From Dipteronia dyeriana (lineage: Eukaryota; Streptophyta; Magnoliopsida; Sapindales; Sapindaceae): a stretch of 64,000 bases of DNA. Position 1 is the first letter of the stretch. The number at the start of each line of letters is the position of its first letter. The position numbers were made by a program, and so were the translations under genes. The stretch spans positions 72,341,253-72,405,252 of the forward strand of contig CM065297.1 of assembly GCA_032871835.1 (NCBI GenBank). The letters run 5' to 3'. Shown here one piece after another: positions 22,090 through 34,475 of this stretch. Under the pieces are notes generated by a model, which made no database searches, had not been told where the DNA came from, and saw nothing but the letters and a program-made list of their open reading frames with translations.

Positions 22090-23105
22090 GCTTCTAGTCC
22101 CCAAGTGATGTAACTGGTTTGAAAGTCCGCTTGGGGTAAATAAGAGTCTTCAACAATCGTAATCGAGCTTGACACCCCACTGTGAACGGATCAGGACATT
22201 TGGGTGCTCCCCGAATGAATCGAGACCTTGATGGCTCACTAGGGCATTGGAAGGCCCAGTACAAATGGAGAAGAGCCATCGGTATGATAACTTTTGAGAG
22301 CAAGCTGGTGTTTGCTAAGGTCGAGCTCATGCCAGCCAAGGATGATGGTTACTTCTTCACAACCTTCCAGGTAGAGCTGGCTTTACTTCCCCCATTTGAC
22401 TTAAGAGTCATTGATGGACGAAAATGGGAGGGGATTAAGAAGAAAGTTGCTGAGATGGTGGTGTATGTTTCCATCGTAGTTGGCAAGTCTTGGGTTGCTG
22501 AAGCAGACCAGGCTTGAAATCCCATGGTGCAGTAGATGATCAATCCGAAGAGGGAGCTTCTCCTTCAAATAAAGGCCACAACTGAGGTGGTTGTTTATAT
22601 GGCAGATGAGTTCCGGTTGATCCAGAAGTAGATGTTTTGGATGGAGAAAACTTCTCTCTCAGCTGACGTCAAACCAAAAGGACGAGGAGCTGACCACGGT
22701 AGTGAGGGGCGCAGTTATTCTGAATGAAGACATGACCAGAATTGAGGCAACCATGGCTAATGTGCAGGTAACCCCGGAGTGGATCCAACATGCATATGAT
22801 GTGGAGAGACTCAGGTCCATGCGTCGTGCCATGCGTGGATTGCTCTGAAGGAGGAGGTAAACTCTTGAGGGAGTGGTTTAAACTCTGCATGGTAGCGTGG
22901 CTACCTTGGGAGCTAAGGTGGGTACTTCATTTGCTAAAGGACGCTTTTGTGTTGCTTGCTAGGCAGCTCAAACTCTTCTTCCCTCTGACCTGATCATCAT
23001 TGGAGGATGGATACCTTGAATAGATCACAGAGAAAGTTGAGAGTTACCTGGGTCCACTATGACTGAAACCAAAAATTATTGAAATGATGGATGCGCAGAT
23101 GATGA
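22090..23105 (+). pseudogene. Decayed antisense-ORF segment in Nb
   Basis: Plus-strand frames, i.e. antisense to the element. The 111-residue frame at 22182-22517 includes GYFFTTFQVELALLPPFDLR, clearly related to FNEGYFYASYQVAEALPPPF in the Gb antisense ORF. Upstream of this the relatedness is weak. Downstream (22520-22990) short frames contain helical segments but several stops. The whole stretch is reverse complementary to about 50815-51800 in Nd at high identity. So an N element carries the C-terminal part of the Tat antisense ORF. It is not translatable as a whole. Confidence 0.65.
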
Positions 23106-24319
23106 CATGATCAACACCATTAATAAGAGAATATTCAACTATTTAATGGCCATCATTAGTGAAAGAGTCCAAATAGGAAACAAATACCTTTTCCTCCAAG
23201 ATATCCTCCACAACCGATTATTGGGGGTCAACTATAACAGAAAATCTCGCCTATCAAGGAAGAGTCTAAAGAGGAAACAATCATATCTTCTCCGAGATAA
23301 TAGCTACAAGCCGATCAGCTACGTTAAAGGAAGGATCGTATTCGATAAGGAAACAAAGACTAATTGAAGGGTCCCGGACTTGCACGCCAAGGTGGTCATC
23401 AAGTATAAATATGCCTGTAAAAGGCATATTGTATCGGTCTCTGATCAATGACAGAAGATACATGCTTTGTTTAGAGATCTCTCGAAATCATCAATGTATG
23501 TGTTACCTTTACCTAGAATATACCGGTATCGGTCTACATTCGACCACCATTGTAAGCTTTCCGGAGTAACTACGTTGTATTACTTTACCATTCTTGTAAG
23601 TTCCCCGGAGAATTCTTTGATATATACATAAGGAAGGGTATTCCCCCTTCCTCCGGATACTGCCTTGGGGTTTTTTAGCATGTGATCATTCGTGATGCTT
23701 TTTCCCCCTTGGTCAGTCCACCTCCCTCCATAAAAGATTTGTGTTTCTCTTACTTGTGTCCTTTGTAATGCATGCGTATATGAGTGCGAGCTAGATTCCT
23801 ACCTCGCTGGTCCTGGCGCTCTTATCTTCCCATCTAAATGCTAAATTCGCATATCAAGATGAGGAGAAACCACCCAGACCAGCTTGAAAGAAGTAGATGG
23901 GCTCTCCTGCATCATCTCTATGGCAGAAATCGAGCTCTCGGACACTGGAGCTAGATAAGCCCCCTCCTTACTTGCTATCTAGGTCGGGGAATTACAGGAA
24001 GGAATCGGGCTCCAGAATCGGGCTCCAGGTACCATGAAGGGCTCCAACCCCGACAGAGGAACAGGACCAGGACCAGGACCAGGACCACGATCAACCCCTT
24101 CACACCAGCAAGAGAACCTCAAGCTCCCCAGATCTACTTCATATGCACGAAGCCCGACGGGTGGGATGGCTTGTCTCATACCTCCTGTTTCATCCTCCTT
24201 CATATTCATACAAGATCAGGTCAGGTATCAACGATTCCAACCCCGACCACCACCTCCGTGGTAGTGGTCTCAAGGGTGTTAATGGGGATTTCTCATCCTA
24301 AACAAATTTTCCGTTAACA
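23106..24319 (+). repeat. 5' LTR of Nc, 5' part missing
   Basis: It matches the Nd LTR from about 46488 to 47775 and ends TTTTCCGTTAACA at 24319. The first 850 bp or so of the LTR are missing at the join with Nb. The hairpin segment (CCACCACCTCCGTGGTAGTGG) lies near 24246-24266. The following primer site is absent. Confidence 0.88.
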
Positions 24320-24683
24320 GAAACAAACAAAATCTTTCTCTTTATTAGTTACAATAATCCTCCACGAAGAAAACAAAGAACGTTAGATCACTTGTGAATT
24401 ATCAATCAATTTGATAGAAACTCGCGTGAACCTTGATTCAATGTTGTACACAAAACCTTTTTGATGTAAAGGCTACTAGTGTACTATCGAAAAATAAACG
24501 TTCTTTCTTCCTTTTCTTCTTTCCCGAATCACACACTATTTCTTTTAGTTGGTTGAATTTTGTCCAGAGAAAAAACTAATTGTTTCTCCCTCATAATTAA
24601 TAGTGGCCAAATTCTTCTCTTGGAAAAATAGGGCTAGCTGAAATTCACTCTTGGAAATTGCTTATGGCTGGCCGAAATTTCCA

Positions 24684-24747
<64 letters not shown>

Positions 24748-26409
24748 CATAAATCCTCTCCTAAGAAGAATTTACTTGGTTTGCAAGGATCATTTCCTTA
24801 GGTGGATTTATTTGGTAGTTTAGAATCTTTTTCAAAGAAGAATTCTATCCTTAGGTAGATTTTCTTGGTGACCAAGAATCCTTTTCCAAAAAGAATCCTA
24901 TAGACTCCTAATCCAACTCAATAGTGTATTTGTAACCATATTAAAGACTTCTTAATTTGATTAGATAAATAATTTCTTTTATTTATCTACTTATCAAATA
25001 TAGTCTTTAATATTAAATAAACTACTAACAATATTATAATTTTAGGAGACCATCTCCAACTAGGAAAAAGATTTTGACTTTTAATTAAATAATTAATTAA
25101 TCAACAATTTAATTAATTTTCATTTAAATAAATAATAAAATAAAATAATATAATTAAGATATTCTAAATAGCCTTGCCGCCCAAACCATATATATGGGCC
25201 AATATATTATTTTCTTATTTTATTAAATCCATTTGACCTTTATTAAAAGTCCACATGTGAACTAAACTGATTCTTACAAAAAGAAACAAGTCCACATCCC
25301 TCAATACAATTCTAGATGGACCCCTAAATTGGTCCGGTAGAATATATCAAGTGATCCATGCAAGTTCTTGTGGCTTGGGGATCTTGGAAGGCTATCTAGA
25401 TTTAAGCTCCAATAGACACAACCCAATCACAATCAACAAATGATTTACTTAGGTCCGATCTATTTAATTTTAGTTCATTCCACTAAAGAACTAAAATTGA
25501 ACTCTAAAATAAAGATAAAATAAGTTGGTGTTACTCATTCATACCCTAGACAATCTTATTGGAGAAAGTGTATCCTCATGAAGAATATCGGTAATCGCCA
25601 AGAGCTCATAGACCGCATATAGCTCTCCAAGTTACCATATTTACTCATATGACCACATTTTGAACTTGGATATTTTGACTTGTCCAGAAGCCTTGTTTCA
25701 ATAGACACTATTGAAAAATTAACGTTAAGTTTAATATCCAATACCTCAAAACATCCATATGATGGTATTCTACTCTCATTTAACAAACGGAGCCACGATG
25801 TCCATATCTATAAATGAAGTCTTCTATCGATTAACAAATGAATACCATCAAACTATCGAGGATAGACTATGCTATATAATCGTACTCATTGAGAGCTTAA
25901 ATTATAACACTTGCAACCATAAGTCCATCATTTATCTCAGGATTGAGATAGACTCTCTGATTGTCTTCAAATGAAAACTTTTATCCATTGATGGTTCTAG
26001 ATAAAGTATTTCATTATGATCATATTCAATGCACCCAGTGCACTAGATTTTGTTTATCCAAAGACACCTCACTTTAATGATTTTAGACTCTTCATAACAC
26101 ATTTGATCCCATTCAAATGCTAGCAAAAGAATCTACAACTTTGAAAAGATAAAGGCGCCCAACCTTTTATCTTAAGTTATGAATATTATTCAAGACTAAC
26201 TAAAAAATTGTGTCTACTTCATACATTTGTAGATGTATGAACAATTCTTCTTTTCTCATGTCTTTTGACCTTATGATTATTTACTTTTGACAATTATAAT
26301 AATTAAACTATAAATGCTATAAGATTTGTTAAACTAGAAATCACTTTATTAATATGAAAAGATTGTCAAATACATTATTACACTCTTGCTATCGAGCATA
26401 ATCCCAACA
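24320..26409 (-). repeat. Copia-type LTR K2, minus strand, 3' end missing
   Basis: On the minus strand it starts TGTTGGGATTATGCTCGATA at 26409, a common style of copia LTR start, and runs to 24320. It is about 2.09 kb and closely resembles 36027-37935 (K3). The CTCTACA end seen in K3 and K1 is missing, so about 245 bp are lost next to the Nc LTR. It is AT-rich and non-coding; short frames such as 25556-25786 are not genes. An (AT)n run lies inside. Confidence 0.72.
24686..24744. repeat. (AT)n microsatellite
   Basis: An uninterrupted AT/TA dinucleotide run of about 58 bp inside K2. The same place in K3 (36366-36384) has a much shorter run, so it has expanded here. Confidence 0.95.
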
Positions 26410-26411
26410 AC

Positions 26412-27810
26412 CAGTGTATCACCTATGCAGTAGATTCTCTGAGCCTGTACCTGTTCATATCACCAAATCCGTTCTTCAGAAGCTCCAAGGTAGCGGTAGC
26501 AAGTTAACTCATGTATCTCAGAAGCCAACTCAACAGTGTAGCCTTTGGAGCAGCACAACCAGTAGCAAGACTCAGTGGCTCCTCAATTCTTATACCAGGT
26601 CGGTCAATGCCCATGTGAGCCACTAAGCTTCTATTTCATTCAAGCGAGTTCTAAAGCCTCATTTTAGTTACTGAGGACTTCATAGATCCCACACTGGCTT
26701 CTGGACCGGTACCTGACAGGTGGCTCATCTCCATTTGTATCGGGCCATCAAACGCCCAAGTGAGTAACAACTGATCCTACTCATTCTAGCAGGGTCCAGA
26801 GCTCTCTCTAGTTATAGAGGACTTTTAGGATCCCATGCATGCTTCTTGACCAGTACCAAACATATGGCTTCGCTCATATTTATCGGGCCATTCATCGCCC
26901 TAGCAAGCCATCGAAGCCCAATTTGATCGAGGAGTTCCCAGAAGCTTCTCACTATTGGTAAGGCTTCCTATGTGCCTAAGAAAGCTTCTGGAGCAGTAAC
27001 ACCGCTACAAGACCGGTGGCTTCGCTCTATATATACCGGGTCATTCATCGCCGTAGCAATCCACTGAAGCCCGATCTGATCTAGGAGAGCGCAAAGGCTT
27101 CCTATATTTTTGTAAGACCTCTTATATGCCTAAGCAAGCCTCTAGAGTAGCAGCCCTGCTGCAAAGTCCAGTGGCTCCTCACTTCATTTACTGGTGTGGT
27201 CAATGCCCAAGTGAGCCACTAAGTTCCCAGTTCGTTCCAGTAGGATCCAGAGCTCTCTCTCGGTTACTGAGGACATCTAGGATCCCAAGCATGCTTCTGG
27301 ACAAGTTCCAGACCGGTGGCTTCGCTTAATATGTATCGGGTCATTCACCACCCTAGTAAGCCACCGAAGCCTGATCCGATCGAGGAGTTTCCATAAGTTT
27401 CCCACTCTTGGTAATGTCTTCTATGTGCCTAAACAAGATTCTAGAGTAGTAGCACCACTACAAGACAGGTGGCTTCACTCCATATGTACCGGGCCATTCA
27501 TCACCCTAGCAAGCCACCGATGCTCGATCTGATCGAGGAGAGCCCAAAGGTTTCCCACATTTGGTAAGGCCATCTACATGCCTAAGCAAGCCTCTGGAGT
27601 AGCAGCCTCACTATAAGGCACAATGGCTCCTCACTTCTTGTGCCAAGCCGGCCAACGCTCAAGCGAGTCACTACGGTCCCAATTCATTCCAACATGGTCT
27701 ATAGCCTACTCTCGGTTGTTTGGGACTCATTGGATCCCAAACATGCCGCTAGACAAGTACCATATCAGTAGCTCCATTCCATATATACCGGGTCATTCTT
27801 CGTCCTAACA
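26412..27810 (+). repeat. 152-bp tandem repeat array (TR1) in Nc
   Basis: Diverged copies of a unit with the clauses GGTGGCTTCGCTC, GGGCCATTCATCGCCCTAGC, AAGCC-CCGAAGCCCGATC and GAGGAG...TTCCCACATTTGGTAAGGCC. A second unit type has TGGCTCCTCACTTC, GTCAATGCCCAAGTGAGCCA and GGATCCCAAGCATGCTTCTG. Both alternate. The array is homologous to 48240-50540 in Nd and lies at the same place after the 5' LTR. Confidence 0.88.
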
Positions 27811-27814
27811 AAGT

Positions 27815-28375
27815 AGCAGCTCCTTCCTCCCTAGTCTTATTTCTTGATTGAAAGATGCATCATCATCCCCTAATGCCGCTACTTTGGAGCCAGTTTCCAC
27901 CGCCTTGGTTGGATCTGCTTGAGTTAGCCTTGACCACATTCTCTCCAGCAGGATCGATCGGGACCACTTCCACCACTATGGCATCAGTACGGACCTCCTC
28001 TTCTTTTGTGAGATCGATATGAACCTCTACTTTGAAAGATTCAGATAGAGATGTGAAGATGGGCACCATGTCCTACTCATCATCAGTGCACCTTGCAGCT
28101 CTAGAAGGACTGGCTTCGGTGAGAGCGGACCTAACAAGCTCTCAGCTTTTCTCCATGATCTCTTTTAGAGAGGTCCTTACAAGGCACGGAGCATGGATTT
28201 GAGTCTCTTCATATCATATACACACTGCATCTGCTCTCTGTCTACCAGTATCTCAGTCGCGGTTGCCTCAGCTCTGGTCATGACTTTGCTAGGGATGATC
28301 GATCCCCTTATTATCTTGATTATCACCCCCTTTGTCTGCTCAAGCTTGACTTTAGCAGCATCAAACTACTCCTAA
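27815..28375 (-). pseudogene. Antisense-ORF acidic segment, first copy in Nc
   Basis: The minus-strand frame 28069-27863 includes VHIDLTKEEEVRTDAIVVEV and VPIDPAGENVVKANS. It resembles the acidic tail of the Gb antisense ORF (VIMVINEIVEEDPVDLEA). It sits between two stretches of the 152-bp repeat. The flanks decay into stops. I treat it as a fragment without function. Confidence 0.45.
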
Positions 28376-28640
28376 AAAGCATCATATCGGTGGCACTGCT
28401 CCATTCATATAGGGTCATTCAATGCCCTAGCAAGCCACCGGAGTCCCGATTTATTCGAGATGAGTCTAGAGGCTTCCCATATTCAGTAAGGCCTCCTACG
28501 TGCCTGTGTAAGCCTCTGAAGCAGTAGTAGTACCGCTGCAAATCCTAGAGCCTCCTCATATCTAGTACCAGACCGGTGGTTCCTTTCTATTTGTATCGGT
28601 CCATTCTAGCAAGACACCTAGGTCCCGATCCACCTCCCGG
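28376..28640 (+). repeat. Second stretch of 152-bp repeat (TR1) in Nc
   Basis: One and a half to two diverged units (GGGTCATTCAATGCCCTAGC, CCATATTCAGTAAGGCCTCC, AGACCGGTGGTTCC). Together with the acidic segment that follows it repeats the order array-then-acidic seen at 26412-28375, so a block of Nc has been duplicated. Confidence 0.75.
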
Positions 28641-30290
28641 GTTAGTTTCATCGACAGTGGCAGCTCCTTCCTCCCTGGTCATGCTGCTTGGGTAGAGGAA
28701 GAACCACCATACCTTAGCACCGTTACCTCAAAGCCAGATCCACCACTGTTGTCATCTTAGATTGAATTGGCTTGGTCTACTATCTCTTCAACTAGATTGA
28801 TCGGGACCTCTTCTATCACTATAGCTTCAGTATGGACCTCCCCTTCCTTGGTAGTAGGTTTGGATCTTTACCTCCTTGACAGATTCAGACGGACAGATAT
28901 ACAGGTTTGAAACTCCACCTACATCTTGAACTTTTATAGTAGCCTACATATGTCTGATCAGTTCGGACCTCACCTTCCTTGATAGGATTGATCTAGACCA
29001 TTAACTCTTTGACCGGGTTCAGATGGAGAGGTAGGTGGGTTTGAAGCTCATCCTATATCCTAAGCTTCTGCATTAGGTGGGTACTTTGAGGTAGTTCCTA
29101 CCCCAGCATGACTAGACATGAAAGCAAAGATGAGTGCCAAGTCCTTCTTATCACCTGTGAACCTAGCAACTCAAGAAGGATCGATTTCAGTAGGGGCAGA
29201 CCGAGCTAACTCTGCATCTTGCAACATGTTCACCTCCCGGTTCCATCCTTTAATGACGCTATGATTAGAAGAAGAGCTTGAGTCGTCTGGTAAGTGACAT
29301 CCATCAGTAAATGAACTATCTGTTTTGGCTTCCAAGGCAACCGCGTTGCTGTCCAAAGTTTAGACCTCTTTCTCCAGATTTTATTTCATCCTTCAAAGAA
29401 ATCCTTGTGAGGCATGGTATATGGACTTGAGTCTCTCTGTATCATATGCATTAGCTCTCTATCAACCTGCACCTCAACCGTGTTTACCCCATCTTTGGTC
29501 AGGGCATTGTTCAGAACGATTGCACCCTCCGCTACCTTGGTCAATTCCTTCTACTTCTGGTTTGACCTCCTTTGAAAGGGAAGCTTTCCTATCTGAAGCA
29601 ACTATCTCTAGATCAGCTGGAGGCTCATCTGCCACTTACGAAACTGTTTCAGCTGTGGCCTTTATTTGAGCTTGAAAAATAATAGTGACCTCCACCTCGG
29701 TTATGTCAGCCTAGACCATCACCCTCCTTAGGGTAGGATCAACCCGGGTATCTCCCTCCCTAACTAAACTAGTACATCCTTATCAGAGGTAGAGAGGTAG
29801 GATTGTCTGAAGCTTCTTTTTTGGATAGATCCTCTACTGTGATATGGGACTTTGCACCAGGGTTTACATCAGTAGCCCCAAGACTTGCCAACGACAGTGG
29901 AAGCATACATAGTCATCTCGGTAACTTTCTTCTTGATCTCTTCTCTTTTCTATCCATCATTGACACTAAAAAGAGGGAAGTCGATCCAGCTCTACCTAGC
30001 AGGCTATGAAGAAGCAAACATCCTCATTGACTTGCCCGAGCTCGACATCAACAACATCAGCTTACTCCCAAAGATTATCACATTGTTGGCTCTTCTCCAT
30101 TTGTACCGGGCATTTCAATGCCCTAATGAGCCATCGATATCTCGATCCATTCAGGTAGCACCCAGAGGTCCTGATTCGTTTATCGTTGGGTCTCGAGCTC
30201 TATCACGATTGTTGAAGACTCTCATCTACCCCAAATGGACTTCCAAACCGGTTACATCACTCGGAGACTAGAAGCTCAATATTTTATCAG
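28641..30290 (-). pseudogene. Antisense-ORF remnant, second copy in Nc
   Basis: Minus-strand sequence with many stops. The part 28760-28860 again encodes an acidic stretch like that at 27960-28020. The part 29880-30290 is homologous to 51400-51800 in Nd and, in reverse, to 22094-22480 in Nb, which carries the FTTFQVELAL-PPFDLR motif. Here that motif is eroded. Small plus-strand frames (e.g. 29885-30271) are shadows. No intact domain remains. Confidence 0.5.
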
Positions 30291-30559
30291 TACTCTAGTG
30301 AGACAGGCGATGACCCCAGCGTGAGACAATTTCCTCTAGTTCACAATAAAAAACGTCTTTTGCTGAAAGTCATTCTACTATCTACACCCATAACGCAGAT
30401 CATCTCAAGAGATTCTACTCGTGAAAAGGCTCCTAGAGCGAGACTGGTTATCAACAGATACTATCTAACATTGATACAAATTCATATCGGCTCACAATGA
30501 GTTTGTACCTCTTCCAATTTCGGTCTTTATCATAGTTCTCTTATGATCACCATTCACCC

Positions 30560-31460
30560 ATGATCGAGATACCCGAGACCTAATCAAATCCCTCCTGGAG
30601 GATCGCCATTACCAAGAGAGCTACACCGCACTCCTGATGCCTTGGACTGGATCAAATCTCTCTAGAAGGATCGCCTTGACTATGAGAGCTAGATAGCCCT
30701 CATAATGCCCCGGACTGGATTATCCCTCTAGGAGGATTGCCATGTGTACTTTAACAATGATCACCTCGAGACTAGAGACTAGTCGGGGAAGCCCCCTCAC
30801 TACCTCTGATGCCTCGATTGGGCACCACCCCCTACCAAGAAGAGTCTGAGTGTAAGAGCATAGTTGCAATCCAGATCTCGAGACCAGGGATTGATCGAGG
30901 AAGCCCCCTCATCACCCTGATGCCTTGGTCGGGTGACCTCCCCCAAGAAGGATCCTAGTGCAAGTGCATAGTTGACATCCGGATTAAAACACCAGGATAT
31001 AGCTAGATAGCCCTTTTGATGTCTTGGACAAGATTAATATCTCTAGGAGGGTCGCCATGGTATTTTGACAATGATTGCTTCGAGACCAGGAAATAGCTAG
31101 ATAGCACTCCTGATGCCTTTGTTGGGCTACCACCCCTAGGAAGGATCCAAGTGTAAGTGCATAGTTTCCATCTGGATCACAAGACCAGGATAGATCGCTA
31201 CCATTTCCGATGCCTTGGTCGGGCTACCATGCCTTAGAGGGATCTGAGTATAAGAGCATAGTTGCCATCCAGATTCCAAGACCAGGGTAACTAGCATTCT
31301 CGATGCCTTGGTCGGGTGACCTCCCTCAAGAAGGATCTGAGCGTAAGAGCATAATTGCCTACTAGATCACGAGACTAGAACAACCAAAAGGTCATCCTGC
31401 TGCTATGGCTAAGCCAACCTCGCCAGGAAGGATCTGGATGGCATAGATGCCTACCAGGAT
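30560..31460 (+). repeat. 67-bp and 99-bp repeats (TR2) in Nc
   Basis: Two short-variant units (30590-30740) are followed by about six to seven diverged 99-bp units with GTGTAAGAGCATAGTTGCC, ACCAGGATATAGCTAGATAG and GATGCCTTGGTCGGGCTACC. Same orientation as in Gb and Nd. The array is more diverged than in Nb. Confidence 0.88.
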
Positions 31461-31762
31461 TATTTCGCCAGCTCGCCAAAGTACCATGATTTCTGGAAAA
31501 GGAACGCTAGGTACGCCGGATTCACCTACATTTCACCTATGTATAAAAACCTGGTGTGAAAGTTGCCTTAGTTGCCTACTATAATTTTTTTCACCTAAAG
31601 TACCGAGATTCCTAAAGCAGGAATAACAGGTACTGTGATTCGCTAGAGCCAAGTATGTTGGGAGCAATTTTCATAAGAAGCGACATGCAAAATTCTTCAT
31701 GTAGTACAAGATCCTAACTCCAACCCTAACTACATACCGGTGTTCAAGTCAGAAGGGACTTC
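31461..31762 (+). other. Pre-LTR region of Nc with polypurine-like tract
   Basis: Non-coding. It is the reverse complement of 1715-2000 and 19866-20170. It ends GTCAGAAGGGACTTC just before the LTR start, the likely polypurine tract. Confidence 0.7.
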
Positions 31763-33961
31763 TGCTAACAACATTTTTTGGCTAGGGTCCAAAGAAGAAT
31801 TTTCCACCCATCAGCCTTCAAGCATGGGTCCAAATCTAGGTCTACGTAGCGAGGTATCGAGGTCCTCTAGGTCGAGGTACCTTACGACCCTGCAGAAGCA
31901 GGGCAAGGCAGTCAAAACTTTCTCAACACCTTGCATGCATTAAGGCTCTCCAATTAAAGCCCGCTACCCCGTCAGGAATCCTACATAATTAGATCAAGCT
32001 CCAAGATAAAGCTCGGCGTATCAAAACCAAGCTCCCGACTACAAGGTTAGAACCCTATGGGATATTTCCTCCCTAGAATGGTTATCACAAGCTCTATGAG
32101 AAGACCAGCAAGATCGATCTAGCTCCATGACAATCGAGAGGTCCCCTAGGGACCCCGCCAGTGTACTGGAATCTGAGGTACCTCGCCCTCGAGAAATATC
32201 AAGCGTCATCTCAGGTAACCTCCATGAAGTACCTCTCCAAAGTGACATACAAAACCAGAGCTCTCCTCCAAACAACGTAGGAAGAGATGGTTGACCTTTA
32301 TGACACTTACGATACCATTAATGAGGTCAAATCATATTAATAGAGGTAATCAACCTTATTAATGAGGTCAACCCATATTAATGGAGGTAGTCAACCCAGT
32401 TAATAATGTCAAACCGTATTTATGGAGATAGTCAACCATATTAATAGAGACAATAAGCCATTCAACGTCATTAATGAGATAATATTCAACTCTATAATGA
32501 CCACCATTAGTGAAAGAGTCCAAACAGAAAACAATCGCATCTTCTCCAAGATATTAGCTACAAGCTGACTCTTTAGGGTCAACTACATTAAATGAAGAAT
32601 CGTATTCAATAAGGAAAGGAGACTAATTCAAGAATCCTCATCTTGCATGCCAAGTTAATTACACCATGTATAAATAGACCTCAACACGCACGTTGAAAGA
32701 GGGGAGATTTAACCAAGAAATCGCCTACGAGGCAAAATTATATGCTCTAATCAATTCCAGAATAGGCCAAAATACATTCTCCGATACACATCTTAGATCT
32801 CATCTCTAATCTAATGGAGAAATCAACCAGCCCAAGGCAAGTTAACATACTTTGTCTAAATTCTCCATATATTACCATCGTAGTATTATCTCAACGATAT
32901 GTATTACCTCTCCCAAGAATATATCGGGATTGGTTAACTTTCTATTACCATTGTAAGCTCTCCGGATCATATACATTGTACTACTTCACCACTTTTGTAA
33001 GCTCCCAAGAGCACTTCTTGACATATATTTATACAAGGAAAGGCCTTCCTACCTTCCACTGGATACTGCCTTGGGGGTTTTTCAGCATGTGATCAATTGT
33101 GATTTTTTCCCCCTTGGTCAGTCCATCTCCCTCTACAAAAGACTTATGTTTCTCTTATTTGTCTCTTGTATTATGCATGTATATATGAGTGCAAGCTAGA
33201 TTCCTACCTTGCTGGACCTAGCACTCTTATCCTCCCATCTTCAAGCCAAAGTTGCATATCAAGATGGGGAGAAACCACCCAGACCAACTTGAAGAGAGTC
33301 GATGAGCTCTCCTGGATCCTCTCCATAGAAGAAATCGAGCTCTCCGACACTAGAGCTAGATAAGCCCCCCTCCTTACTTGCTATCTAGGTTGGGGAACTA
33401 CATGAAGAAATCAGGCTCCAGAACCGAGCTCTGGGTAGCAGGACGGGCTCCGACTCCGACCGAGGACCAAGGACCAGGACCATGACCATGATCGATATTA
33501 GAGAACAAAGACCAAAATCAGGGAATAAAGACCAAGATCAACCCCTTCATACCAGCAAAGGAACCTCGAGCTCCACTCGTCTCCTACCTGCCACGAAGCC
33601 TGATGGGTGGGATGACTCTTCTCCTACCTACCACGAAGCCCGACGGATGGGATGACTGGTCACTTACATACCACAAAGCTTGATGGATGGGTTGACTCGT
33701 CTCCTACCTACCACGAAGCCAGACGATTGGGATGACTCGTCTCCTACCTACCACGAAGCCTGGCATATGGGATGACTACTCTCCTACCTACCGTGAAGCC
33801 CGGTGAGTGGGATGACTCCTCTCCTACCTACCGCTCCATACTCCATATTCATACAAGATCTCTTCAAGGTACCAGGTACCAACCCCGGCCACCACCTTCG
33901 TGGTAGTGGTCTCGAGGGTGTTAACTGTAATTCCTCACCCTAAGCGAATTTTTAGTTAACA
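31763..33961 (+). repeat. 3' LTR of Nc
   Basis: 2199 bp, starting TGCTAACAAC (a changed form of TGTTAATAG) and ending TTTTTAGTTAACA. It includes a run of 41-bp AT-rich repeats (32329-32460, clause TATTAATGGAGGTAGTCAAC) upstream and six copies of a 40-bp repeat (33580-33836, clause CTCCTACCTACCACGAAGCC) downstream. The hairpin segment (CCACCACCTTCGTGGTAGTGG) is at about 33889-33909. Confidence 0.9.
33580..33836 (+). repeat. 40-bp tandem repeats inside Nc LTR
   Basis: Six copies of CTCCTACCTACCACGAAGCC followed by CGACGGATGGGATGACTCGT, with a few changes each. Nb has about three copies and Nd one, so copy number varies between family members in the downstream part of the LTR. Confidence 0.92.
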
Positions 33962-34475
33962 TATATAAAAATAGAAAGATTATCTGTCTGTTCAAGAGTA
34001 AAGCGGGGTGCCCACCCCCTTTTTCCAGTCAGTCAAATTAAGTCAAGAATGGGTTACATCAAGCTCCTATATCCTCCTGATTGCCTCTAACAACTCCTCC
34101 TCCATGGCGACCCTCGCCATCCGCCCTCTTTCCGGTGGTTGCTCATCTTGGTTGGCCTCCTCTATTATCCCCCCTTCTGGAGGTTCCTCAATTGGCTGGT
34201 GTTAGGCTGGATCCTCTTCCAGAATCTCATTAACTACCAACATAACCTAAGGAGGGATGGACGTATCGAAAAGGATTGTCAGAGGCTTTATCTTGTTCCG
34301 CTTGACCTCCAACTCTTTTTAGAGGGCTCTTTACAATAGTTGTGGACCTCTTTCCGAGCTTCTGGTCGGTCCCCCTCGGGCTGAGCAGGCTGAACCCCGC
34401 TAGAGGTTTCCCTATGACCTAAGAATGGTAAGACAGGAGGAGGAAGATGAGGATATATCTCGACTGTTCGCTTCC
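33962..34475 (-). pseudogene. Fragment of Tat antisense ORF C-terminus
   Basis: From 33995 it is homologous to 15880-16400 of Gb (GGGATGCCCACCCCCTTTT-type 3' end, then the acidic tail on the minus strand). It carries the last part of an antisense ORF from another Tat-type element. It starts right after the Nc LTR and ends where a scrap of LTR begins. No intact frame. Confidence 0.55.

Larger units (their letters stand above)
17472..23105 (-). mobile_element. Non-autonomous N element Nb, 5' part missing
   Basis: On the minus strand the element ends with its 3' LTR (17472-19865). Before it come a polypurine-like tract, a large 99-bp repeat array, and a decayed antisense-ORF segment (22090-23105). 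At 23105/23106 it changes abruptly into an LTR of the opposite orientation. No gag, protease, RT or integrase is seen in 3.2 kb of interior. The layout matches the 3' part of Nd in mirror image. Confidence 0.8.
23106..33961 (+). mobile_element. Non-autonomous N element Nc with inserted copia-type LTR K2
   Basis: Order: truncated 5' LTR (23106-24319), copia-type LTR K2 (24320-26409), a 152-bp repeat array (26412-27810) with an antisense-ORF remnant, a second short repeat stretch and a second antisense-ORF remnant (to 30290), 99-bp repeats (to 31460), pre-LTR sequence, then the 3' LTR (31763-33961). No gag-pol is present. The layout repeats that of Nd. The primer site and about 460 bp of leader seen in Nd are missing here, replaced by K2. 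Confidence 0.8.

Noticed and set aside
24034..24264. Glycine-proline repeat frame near 24060
   Set aside because: A short GGACCAGGACCA run within the N LTR; other copies of the LTR have it broken.
29885..30271. 128-residue plus-strand frame in Nc, with counterparts at 51553-51798 and, in reverse, at 22094-22339
   Set aside because: The matching opposite strand carries the antisense-ORF motif (FTTFQVELAL, PPFDLR) at 22182-22517 and 51375-51608. The plus frame has no domain and is a shadow.
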